From Deltaproteobacteria bacterium (GTDB taxonomy: Bacteria > Desulfobacterota > BSN033 > UBA1163), in assembly GCA_016875255.1 (NCBI GenBank), contig VGRU01000187.1, forward strand, positions 1 to 7,261: a DNA stretch of 7,261 nt, read 5' to 3'. The notes under the pieces are model-generated. The model did not search any database, had not been told where the DNA came from, and was given only the letters and a program-made list of their open reading frames with translations. Positions 1-5,340 of this stretch are shown one piece after another. Each line of letters starts with the position of its first letter. The first letter of the stretch is position 1. The position numbers and the translations under genes were made by a program.

Positions 1-400
1 AGTCCCCGTCCTGGATGTGTGCATCAATCATACTGTCTCCCTGGACTCGAAGGAGAAACACATCTTTTGAAGAGGCAAAACTCCGGTCAAGGTTAAAGTA
101 TCCCTCAATATTCTCGATGGCGAGAATAGGCTCCCCTGCCCTCACCCGGCCCACAAGGGGAATCGATATGATGTTACTGGAAGAAAACCCGAGAATCTCA
201 ATCGCCCTCGATTCGCCCGGAATTTTTCGGATATAACCTTTTCTCTCAAGGATATTCAGGGTCTTTTGAGGGCCCCTGGGCCCTTTAAGTCCAAAATGGG
301 AGGCCATCTCCCGGAGGGTGGGCGGAAAACCCTTTTCCCCAAAAAATTCCTTTAAAAAATCAAATAGTTCCTTTTGTCTTGCGGTAAGTTCATTTCCCAT
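1..400 (-). CDS. lexA: LexA repressor, C-terminus cut by window edge
   Basis: SOS-response repressor and self-cleaving serine protease that binds operators as a dimer and is inactivated when RecA filaments stimulate cleavage. The visible 133 codons contain the N-terminal winged helix-turn-helix (residues about 1-70; LTARQKELFDF, then GFPPTLREMASHFGLKGP, then LERKGYIRKIPGESRAIEI). The start of the peptidase domain follows, with the cleavage site in GRVRAGEP (Ala88-Gly89) and the nucleophile Ser123 in GDSM. The catalytic lysine lies beyond the window edge. The ATG at 400 is chosen because the product then begins like known LexA proteins (MGNELTARQ). In-frame GTG (421) and ATG (442) starts also exist inside a heptamer repeat and would add 7 or 14 residues. 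The gene has its own promoter and palindrome upstream, so it is probably autoregulated and independent of the hgc operon. Confidence 0.95.
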   Translation of the reverse strand, partial: MGNELTARQKELFDFLKEFFGEKGFPPTLREMASHFGLKGPRGPQKTLNILERKGYIRKIPGESRAIEILGFSSSNIISIPLVGRVRAGEPILAIENIEGYFNLDRSFASSKDVFLLRVQGDSMIDAHIQDGD

Positions 401-446
401 TTCCCACTTCCCATTTCCCACTTCCCATTTCCCACTTCCCATTTCC
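391..446. repeat. Heptanucleotide tandem repeat over the lexA start
   Basis: Eight consecutive 7-bp units of CATTTCC or CACTTCC, mostly alternating. Read on the lexA strand, each unit is GGAAATG or GGAAGTG, so every unit supplies an ATG or GTG preceded by a purine-rich GGAA. Because 7 is not a multiple of 3, only every third unit is in the lexA frame (starts at 400, 421 and 442). A shorter unit at 447 carries a partial ninth copy. Confidence 0.9.
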
Positions 447-455
447 CATTTGTCA

Positions 456-473
456 GGTCTACATATGTAGACC
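456..473. promoter_or_regulatory. Perfect 18-bp palindrome, candidate LexA (SOS) operator
   Basis: GGTCTACATATGTAGACC is its own reverse complement. It starts 1 nt downstream of the lexA -10 box and covers the expected transcription start. From memory, the Geobacter sulfurreducens LexA box is GGTT-N2-C-N4-G-N3-ACC; this site fits that pattern except for C instead of T at position 4. Its position is right for autorepression of lexA. LexA binding is an inference. Confidence 0.75.
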
Positions 474-474
474 A

Positions 475-503
475 TTTATACCATAAAAAAAGGGGATGTC
501 AAG
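475..503 (-). promoter_or_regulatory. Sigma-70 promoter of lexA
   Basis: On the minus strand a consensus -35 box TTGACA (503-498) is followed after exactly 17 nt by TATAAA (480-475), which matches the -10 consensus at 5 of 6 positions. The palindrome at 456-473 lies immediately downstream. The promoter falls between hgcB and lexA, so lexA need not rely on read-through from the hgc operon. I see no clear hairpin terminator after hgcB in the 474-543 gap. Confidence 0.8.
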
Positions 504-543
504 AAAATTTTTTGGTTTTGAAGGGTTATTTTAATTTCCGTTT

Positions 544-879
544 TTAACAACAACCTGAACGCTGAGAGTCACAACAGGATTGGGATTGATTTTTTGAAGG
601 TTCAATATAACAGCAGGACTCTTTTTTCCTGCCGATTTTCGAGTTGATCACAGCGGCGGCACAACCCACGCCCGACTGGACGTTTAATGCCTCAGCAGGG
701 CAGTTTCGGGAACAGGCCCCGCATTCCATACAGGCGTCCCGGTCGACGATCTCGGCCGTCCCATTTGTCAAACTCAAGACGGCATGAGGACAGACGAGCA
801 AACACATCCCGCAACCCACACACTTTTTCTCGTCAAGCTTCAAGGTGACCACATCTTTCAAATAGATCAACTGATTCAT
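544..879 (-). CDS. hgcB: HgcB, ferredoxin-like partner of the mercury methylase
   Basis: A 111-residue 2[4Fe-4S] ferredoxin required together with HgcA for mercury methylation. It is thought to reduce the HgcA corrinoid and may pass Hg(II) to it. Two cluster motifs are visible: CVGCGMCLLVCP (C20-C30) and CMECGACSRNCP (C50-C60). Cys73 in GVGCAAA matches the position of a cysteine I recall as essential in the Desulfovibrio protein. The C-terminal tail carries three adjacent Cys pairs (89-90, 102-103, 110-111), where one pair is the usual family feature. The start is supported by AAGGAG 8 nt upstream of the ATG. It is the last gene of the operon, 96 nt after hgcA. Without hgcA beside it, it could only be called a ferredoxin; with it the assignment is firm. 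Confidence 0.94.
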   Translation of the reverse strand: MNQLIYLKDVVTLKLDEKKCVGCGMCLLVCPHAVLSLTNGTAEIVDRDACMECGACSRNCPAEALNVQSGVGCAAAVINSKIGRKKESCCYIEPSKNQSQSCCDSQRSGCC

Positions 880-975
880 GATTCGAACTCCTTATAGAGA
901 GAATTTCCAATTTCTCTTGATTACACAGATTTTAAAAGATGATTACAAAGATTTCAAAATTTTTCGAGAAAACTC
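880..975 (-). other. hgcA-hgcB spacer with short direct and inverted repeats
   Basis: The 96-nt gap is AT-rich and long for an operon. On the minus strand it holds two near-copies of the phrase AATCTNTGTAATCA separated by a few bases (within 919-958), and a 6-bp inverted repeat (AGAGAA / TTCTCT, 898-917) just upstream of the hgcB Shine-Dalgarno. No promoter with both boxes was recognised, so hgcB is probably co-transcribed with hgcA. Confidence 0.5.
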
Positions 976-2124
976 TTATGTGGTGAAGATGGATCCAAGC
1001 CAGAGAATAAAGCCGATGATGCCTGCCCCGATCTGAAATGGCACAGCCCATCGCATCTCTTTTCGCACTCCGGAAAGGGACGTATAGGTCGAGGCGCCTG
1101 TAAAGTTCATCGCCATAAAAGCAGAAAGCGCAGGGATGATCAGGAACCAGGCTAACATTTCAAAATGTCCTGCTAATGTGATCCCATCACTCCATCGAAA
1201 AAAAACAAAAAGAAGAGCAACGAATAACCCCACAGAAACTCCTTTAATGGAAAAAGCCCGACCTGGCAGCCAGGGCAGTAAGGCGGGTGTTAACACGGCC
1301 CCGGATAGAATGGCAATCAGAATGGCTAAAGCGGAGAAGAGACCCTGATGTAAGGCATTCGCCCAGCCTTCCCCTGCCCTTCCGAAAAAAGTGATCAGAA
1401 ACAGAATGGCCATGAGAATAAGCCCTGCCTTTAGGGCCGCGACAAGTTCAATAGGGATAAGTGCTATCCTCTCCCCGATTGGAAAAGTCTTGATTCTCAT
1501 CTGCGGTGTCGCCTTCAATCCTGCATCGAGAAAAGCCGGAAGGTCTTCTGCCCGAATGGGACCATAAATGACTTTGAACCCCGATAATTTCTTCACCTCA
1601 TGAGCAGCCACACCAGGGCCGCCTAACTGGGGCAGAATCAATTCCCGGTGCGAGACAATCTGCATCAGGCCACTTGAGTCGATTCGGCTTACAAGTTCCA
1701 ATGTTCCAAAGGTCCCCTTCCCTGCCGCACACCAGACATTGATCCCCTTCGTATCAAGGACGAGAATCCACACATTCCGGCCGGGCAAAGCTACACGGAG
1801 CCTGTCAAAGCTCATCTTGTAATTGGCTGTAACCATGACCGGAGATTTCTCATCTGGCGTTCCCAGCGCATAAAGACCGGGCTCAACAACATAATGCATG
1901 CGGCCGATTCCCCATCGTGCCTTGAAGCTCCCCAGATGATCGCTCCGGGTGAGAGAAGATAAAACCTGTGGAACCAAACCCACCGACGTTTGAAGGGCTC
2001 CGCTCACAAAAGGCTGTTTCAGATCGGGAAGGCCCACCTGGGCCTTGACGACCGGAGGTCAACAGCTTGTGTTTTGAGAACAATCGCTCTGTTGAGCCGA
2101 AGCGTAACATTTTGATTCATCCAT
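976..2124 (-). CDS. hgcA: HgcA, corrinoid mercury methylase, probable selenoprotein (in-frame TGA at codon 22)
   Basis: HgcA transfers a methyl group from its corrinoid cofactor to Hg(II), giving methylmercury. It has a cytoplasmic corrinoid-binding domain with the family signature NVWCAAGKGTFGT (N129-T141); Cys132 is the expected axial cobalt ligand. About five membrane segments follow (roughly 233-247, 260-279, 293-310, 322-340 and 362-380), as in the family. Translation should start at ATG 2124, which follows a perfect AGGAGG by 5 nt. The frame then meets TGA at 2061-2059 and continues without another stop to 976, giving 382 residues. The N-terminal tail is Cys-rich (C6, C15, C21) and ends in Cys21-Sec22 followed by Pro-Pro. 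A SECIS-like hairpin lies just downstream. The alternative is the GTG at 2037 (353 residues), which lacks a good ribosome site. HgcA identity is very secure; selenocysteine is a strong inference. Confidence 0.93.
2029..2061 (-). promoter_or_regulatory. UGA selenocysteine codon and candidate bacterial SECIS hairpin in hgcA
   Basis: The TGA at 2061-2059 is followed on the coding strand by AAGGCCCAGGTGGGCCTT (2046-2029). This folds into a perfect 7-bp stem (AAGGCCC with GGGCCTT) closed by the tetraloop AGGU. The loop begins 19 nt after the TGA, close to the 18 nt of Escherichia coli fdhF and inside the 16-37 nt range I recall for bacterial SECIS models. The loop has G at its second position and contains GU, as expected for SelB recognition. 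There is no bulged U in the stem as in fdhF. The base after the UGA is C, a context favourable to readthrough. Confidence 0.75.
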
Positions 2125-2136
2125 TGTAACCTCCTA
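2125..2136 (-). promoter_or_regulatory. Shine-Dalgarno of hgcA overlapping the stop of the upstream gene
   Basis: AGGAGG (2135-2130) precedes the hgcA ATG at 2124 by 5 nt. It overlaps the TAG stop (2136-2134) of the AbrB-like gene, which suggests translational coupling. This site decides the hgcA start: a ribosome loading here reads straight into the TGA at codon 22. Confidence 0.88.
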
Positions 2137-2406
2137 TATCTCTTTCATCATGGGGCCGAGGAAATCTCTCACCCGTTCCCCAAGGGAATCCGCTTTGATC
2201 AAATAGAGACAGCAAATCTCCCCTTCTTTATCCCAACTGATGAGAGCCAATTTGTCACCTGCGCGAATCTTCGCTTTATCCCTCAAATCTTTGGGAAGCA
2301 CCATCTGCCCCCGCTCATCGACGCTGATGATCGACTCGACCTTGCAACAAGACATCCCCTTATCCACGGATCCGCAAAAGGATACTTTCTGACTCTTCTT
2401 TGACAT
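2134..2406 (-). CDS. AbrB/SpoVT-family protein of the hgcAB operon (HgcAB-associated protein)
   Basis: A 90-residue protein with one swapped-hairpin AbrB/MazE/SpoVT DNA-binding domain at about residues 23-70 (VESIISVDERGQMVLPKDLR, then KIRAGDKLALISW). I recall small AbrB-like proteins being annotated as HgcAB-associated in hgc loci; the layout here, 9 nt before hgcA, agrees. It most likely regulates the operon and could sense metal. Two adjacent cysteine pairs stand out, C20-C21 just before the domain and C65-C66 at its end, plus C11. The C-terminal helix ends GPMMKEI. The ATG at 2406 is preferred because GGGAGG lies 7 nt upstream; a TTG at 2439 would add 11 residues but has no ribosome site. 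It could also be an antitoxin-like regulator, but no toxin gene is adjacent. Confidence 0.85.
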   Translation of the reverse strand: MSKKSQKVSFCGSVDKGMSCCKVESIISVDERGQMVLPKDLRDKAKIRAGDKLALISWDKEGEICCLYLIKADSLGERVRDFLGPMMKEI

Positions 2407-2453
2407 GGCGTCGCCTCCCGTTACAGCTTTTTCTGACAAAACAGATTAATCAG

Positions 2454-2477
2454 TAATATCAGCTTTTCCTGATATTA
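2454..2477. promoter_or_regulatory. Inverted repeat over the hgc operon -10 box, candidate operator
   Basis: Perfect 9-bp arms TAATATCAG (2454-2462) and CTGATATTA (2469-2477) flank a 6-bp spacer. The right arm, read on the minus strand, contains the proposed -10 box TAATAT. A repressor bound here would block the promoter. The shape resembles operators of ArsR-type repressors, but no arsR gene is in the window; the AbrB-like product of the first gene is the nearest candidate ligand. Confidence 0.65.
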
Positions 2478-2500
2478 AGCCATTCCAAACCATCTGTCAA
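2472..2500 (-). promoter_or_regulatory. Sigma-70-like promoter of the hgc operon
   Basis: On the minus strand TTGACA (2500-2495), a perfect -35 box, is followed after 17 nt by TAATAT (2477-2472), a 4-of-6 match to the -10 consensus. The start would fall near 2465, giving a leader of about 60 nt before the AbrB-like gene at 2406. Confidence 0.65.
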
Positions 2501-2650
2501 GTTTCCCAGCTAAAAATTCAAGCAGGGGGTTTGCCGTGACAACACGACAAATTGTCAATTCTGGGCAAAAATTTGGCACTACATCGACTATTTTAAAACC
2601 CTAAATTTTAACAATATCTTTAAATTTCAATATGTTACGATTTAAGCGGG

Positions 2651-2667
2651 TTGGCACGGCAATTGCT
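2651..2667 (+). promoter_or_regulatory. Sigma-54 promoter of the HTH-DUF2914 gene
   Basis: TTGGCACG, 4 nt, TTGCT matches the RpoN consensus (TGGCACG-N4-TTGCW) at every fixed position. Transcription would start near 2677, leaving a leader of about 67 nt before the ATG at 2744. Such promoters need an enhancer-binding ATPase activator, none of which is encoded here. Confidence 0.8.
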
Positions 2668-2743
2668 AACTTATCTATTGGTGAAGAATCCATCTTGGGT
2701 TTGCATCTATTTAAAATTTTAAAACCCTTCTTCAGAATAGGTT

Positions 2744-3601
2744 ATGGCAGAGGCTCCTGGAAGAATTTTGAAAAAAGAAAGAGAGATGCGGAACATCCCG
2801 CTGGAGAAAATCTGTTCCTTTACCAAAATAAAAGAGCACCATCTCGAGGCCATTGAAGAAGACAGATACGATCATCTTCCTCCTCCTCTTTATGTCAAAG
2901 GATACCTGAAGGTCTACGCTAAATACCTTGCCCTCGATGAGAAAGATATTCTTTACCTATATGAAAATTATCTAAAAAGCCTTCTTCCACCGGAACCTCC
3001 CGTGCCGCTGCCGGAGGCCTCACCCCCGAAAAAGAATAACAGATCATTACTCTTACCTTCTCTCATCATCGCAGCGTTTCTCCTCTCATCGCTCTTTATT
3101 GCCTACCTTATGCACGACCCCAAAGAAGAGAAACCCACATCTTCGACACTCTTTCCTGTATCGCCCGCTACAGCCACTCAGCGAGAGGAAGGAAAGCAGA
3201 CCCATGAGGTAGCACAACCAAAAGAGATACAAGAGTTAGAAAGCAAGGAAGTGGAAACACGGCTGACTTCCGCCTTTGAAATTCTTGAGGCGGGCATGGG
3301 AACAAGCATTGATAAAGAGAATGACCGGCAGTTCCTCACGGGAAATGCTTCGGAATTTACCTCCAACCATCAAAGGGGCTACTTCTTCACAAGAATCAAG
3401 GCTTCCAGAATAGGGAAAATCGCCCATGTCTGGTTATTGGAAGAAAAAGAGTTCCATCGAATCGAAATGGATGTCAAGCCTCCTGCCTGGTCCGTTTATA
3501 GTTACCTGACCTTCCGGCCGCAACACACCGGAAACTGGAAGGCCGAGGCAAGAGAGGGGGATCAGGTCCTGACAAGCCTCAACTTCAAGGTCCTTCAATA
3601 A
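2744..3601 (+). CDS. RodZ-like HTH membrane protein with C-terminal DUF2914 domain
   Basis: A 285-residue single-pass membrane protein. Residues about 6-75 form a RodZ-type helix-turn-helix (GRILKKEREMRNIPLEKI, then EEDRYDHLPPPLYVKGYLKVY). A proline-rich linker (82-96) leads to one membrane helix at about 101-123, and a low-complexity charged linker follows. Residues about 210-284 look like DUF2914 (YFFTRI, IAHVWLLEEKEFHRIEM, WSVYSYLTF, GNWKAEA, LNFKVLQ), predicted to lie outside the membrane. RodZ links the MreB cytoskeleton to cell shape, but this combination with DUF2914 has no established role that I know of; DNA binding or an envelope role are both possible. The ATG at 2744 starts the conserved domain at once; the ribosome site is weak (AATAGG). 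It is transcribed away from the hgc operon, apparently from a sigma-54 promoter, and appears monocistronic. Confidence 0.85.
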   Translation: MAEAPGRILKKEREMRNIPLEKICSFTKIKEHHLEAIEEDRYDHLPPPLYVKGYLKVYAKYLALDEKDILYLYENYLKSLLPPEPPVPLPEASPPKKNNRSLLLPSLIIAAFLLSSLFIAYLMHDPKEEKPTSSTLFPVSPATATQREEGKQTHEVAQPKEIQELESKEVETRLTSAFEILEAGMGTSIDKENDRQFLTGNASEFTSNHQRGYFFTRIKASRIGKIAHVWLLEEKEFHRIEMDVKPPAWSVYSYLTFRPQHTGNWKAEAREGDQVLTSLNFKVLQ

Positions 3602-3609
3602 ACCCATCA

Positions 3610-3804
3610 GTTGCAAAAAACAATATCGAAACCGGGTGGGGGTGCTGTAAAAGCCTTGCAGCGGCACCTTTGGAAGTTGGCTACATGCGTTTTTAGGCAA
3701 AACCGGGACTTCACCTAAAGTGAAATCCTCTGTAATCCTACCTTTTCGAAAAATCCGCGATTGCAAGGGTTTGGAAGTACCCCTGCCCGGGTTCGATATT
3801 GCAA
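3610..3804. repeat. Long imperfect inverted repeat (MITE-like) in a convergent gap
   Basis: The left arm begins GTTGCAA and continues CAATATCGAAACCGGGTG (3621-3638). The right arm ends, in reverse complement, with CAATATCGAACCCGGGCAG and GTTGCAA. Similarity goes on inward through GGGGTRCT and CCTTGCA, so each arm is about 50 bp with several mismatches and a 7-nt insertion at the left tip. Because of this, frames read outward on either strand give matching peptides (QGF-STP-R-RYC), which are repeat artefacts rather than genes. No transposase is present. The element fills most of the 269-bp gap between two converging genes and could act as a bidirectional terminator. A smaller hairpin (TTCAC / GTGAA, 3710-3724) lies in its middle. 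Confidence 0.65.
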
Positions 3805-3870
3805 CATCTGGGTAAATCGGCCCACTAATCGACAGGTAACAAATCCTGACATTTCGTCAATTGACATATC

Positions 3871-5127
3871 TCAGGTCTCCAGAAGAATCAGGTCCGGGTC
3901 TTCGAGACGGGCGATCACCGTGTTGAGGAATCGTGCCCCCTCCGCCCCATCGACCACCCGGTGATCAAAGGAGAGGGCCAGGCTGAGAATTTTTCGAACC
4001 ACCAACTTTCCATTTCTCACAACAGGCATGTCTCTGATTTTTCCGACACCCAGGATCGCCACTTCGGGGTAGTTGATGATCGGTGTCGCAAAAATTCCCC
4101 CCAATGCCCCATAGTTTGAAATGGTAAAAGTTCCCCCCTTCAAATCGGCGAGATCAATCGTTCGGTTTCTTGCCTTTTCAACCAACTGGGTTAATTCTTG
4201 CGCTATCTGAAGGATGGATTTATCCTTTGCATTCTTCACCACAGGGACCATTAGGCCTTCAGGTGTGTCAGTAGCAACTCCAATGTTAAAATACTTTTTC
4301 AGAATGATCTCCTCATTTTCATCATCCAGGGTTGCATTGAGATAGGGATGCTCACTCAAGCCTGCGATCACAGCTTTGATGATGAAAGGCAGGATAGTCA
4401 ATTTAACCCCCTTCTTCTCAGCCGGCTTCTTCTCTTTCTCTCTGATCTTCCACAATTCTGTGACATCCGCTTCATCCATCGTAGTTACATGGGGTGCCGT
4501 ATATTTCGATTTGACCATGGCCCTGGCAATGGAGCGCCGAACCCCTCTTAACGGAATTCGATCCACATAGCCGTAAAGGTCATATTTCTTTACTTTTATC
4601 ACTCTCTTTTCCGGCTCCGGAGGCTTCTCCTTAGTCCCGGCGAACTGACGGACATCCTTTTCCAGGACCCTTCCTTCAGGGCCGGATCCTTTCACCTTAT
4701 TAATATCAACCCCCAGCTCCTTTGCCAGGGCTCGAACAGCAGGAGTGGCAAGCGCATGTTCGCTGGCCAGGACTGTTTTAACCGGTTCTGCTGCAAATGT
4801 TACGGATGGGGCTTCTTCAGGGGCCTCCTCCAGTTCACCCACAACCCCCACTGATCTGGGTCTCGGAGGTGGAGCGGCCAATGCTTCTCCTTTCTCTCCG
4901 ATAACAACGATCACCTGCCCCACCTTCACGATCTCCTTCTCTTTGGCCATTATTTTCAGAATGACCCCTGTTCTGGGAGAGGGTATCTCTGCAAGGGCCT
5001 TATCGGTCTCCACCTCAACAAGAGGCTGCCCCTCTTTAACCTCATCCCCTTCTTTAACCAGCCAGCGAACAATCTCTCCTTCTGTTAATCCCTCTCCGAT
5101 ATCAGGAAACTTGAATTCGAATGCCAT
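3871..5127 (-). CDS. pdhC: Pyruvate dehydrogenase E2, dihydrolipoamide acetyltransferase
   Basis: Core subunit of the 2-oxoacid dehydrogenase complex; it moves the acetyl group from lipoamide to CoA. The 418 residues show one lipoyl domain (1-78) with lipoylated Lys43 in ETDKA, and an Ala/Pro/Glu-rich linker. A peripheral-subunit-binding domain (about 126-162; ATPAVRALAKELGVDINKVKGSGPEGRV) follows, then a second linker and the catalytic domain (about 188-418). The active-site motif is SFDHRVVDGAEGARF with His389 and Asp393. TGGAGG 7 nt before the ATG supports the start. The sequence resembles Gram-positive-type PdhC with a single lipoyl domain. It follows pdhA and pdhB on the same strand, separated from pdhB by 213 bp of repeats. 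A branched-chain 2-oxoacid substrate cannot be excluded from E2 alone. Confidence 0.93.
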   Translation of the reverse strand: MAFEFKFPDIGEGLTEGEIVRWLVKEGDEVKEGQPLVEVETDKALAEIPSPRTGVILKIMAKEKEIVKVGQVIVVIGEKGEALAAPPPRPRSVGVVGELEEAPEEAPSVTFAAEPVKTVLASEHALATPAVRALAKELGVDINKVKGSGPEGRVLEKDVRQFAGTKEKPPEPEKRVIKVKKYDLYGYVDRIPLRGVRRSIARAMVKSKYTAPHVTTMDEADVTELWKIREKEKKPAEKKGVKLTILPFIIKAVIAGLSEHPYLNATLDDENEEIILKKYFNIGVATDTPEGLMVPVVKNAKDKSILQIAQELTQLVEKARNRTIDLADLKGGTFTISNYGALGGIFATPIINYPEVAILGVGKIRDMPVVRNGKLVVRKILSLALSFDHRVVDGAEGARFLNTVIARLEDPDLILLET

Positions 5128-5340
5128 ACTCTAACCTCCAGTATTTACAATCGCCCTGAAAAAAAATCAGATAATCGGTTTTGAAAAATGTATTATAAAA
5201 CCCGAAATTCGAATGTCGAAATCCGAAACAAATTCGAATGACCAAAATTTTAAATCCGAAACGAAAAGATTAGATTTTGAACATTTGATATTTGAATTTT
5301 GATATTGTTTCGAAATTCGGATTTCGTGCTTCGAATTTTT
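5128..5340. repeat. AT-rich intergenic inverted repeat between pdhB and pdhC
   Basis: The phrases AAATTCGAA-N3-CGAAATCCGAA (5205-5227) and its reverse complement TTCGGATTTCG-N3-TTCGAATTT (5316-5338) form 23-bp arms with matching 3-nt gaps around an 88-nt middle. The middle holds further partial copies (ATTCGAATGACC at 5232-5243, AAATCCGAAACG at 5252-5263). It looks like an amplified intergenic repeat. I see no coding frame or convincing promoter. Confidence 0.7.

Larger units (their letters stand above)
2407..2743. other. Divergent control region between the hgc operon and the HTH-DUF2914 gene
   Basis: This 337-bp gene-free stretch holds the hgc promoter and inverted repeat on the left and a sigma-54 promoter on the right. 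Between them, at 2531-2568, lies a nested symmetry: outer TTGCC / GGCAA around the 11-bp palindrome GACAAATTGTC (2546-2556). That element is about 100 bp upstream of the sigma-54 -24 box and could be an activator site. The rest is AT-rich with no credible coding frame. Confidence 0.7.

Noticed and set aside
976..2037. hgcA starting at the GTG at 2037 (353 residues)
   Set aside because: It has only a weak AAGG upstream and lies inside the hairpin, while an in-frame upstream ATG has a perfect Shine-Dalgarno and the sequence between is coding-like. It remains the fallback if TGA is a true stop.
2059..2124. A separate 21-residue leader peptide ending at the TGA
   Set aside because: The peptide is in frame with HgcA, the frame has no other stop, and a SECIS-like hairpin follows. 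A regulatory leader cannot be fully excluded.
2134..2439. Longer AbrB-like protein from a TTG at 2439
   Set aside because: No ribosome site precedes it, whereas the ATG at 2406 has GGGAGG at 7 nt.
2573..2590. A second TTGGCAC resembling a sigma-54 -24 box
   Set aside because: No GC-containing -12 element follows at the required spacing.
2632..2856. Plus-strand 74-codon frame across the sigma-54 promoter
   Set aside because: It overlaps a promoter and the DUF2914 gene in another frame, with no domain or ribosome site.
3434..3766. Minus-strand 110-codon frame over the end of the DUF2914 gene and the repeat
   Set aside because: It is antisense to a real gene and its N-terminal part is translated repeat sequence, mirrored by the plus-strand frame at 3761-3964.
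3761..3964. Plus-strand 67-codon frame
   Set aside because: It begins in the right arm of the inverted repeat and runs antisense into the end of pdhC.
4745..5134. 129-codon frame antisense to pdhC
   Set aside because: It is a Ser/Thr-rich shadow of the lipoyl domain and linker coding sequence.
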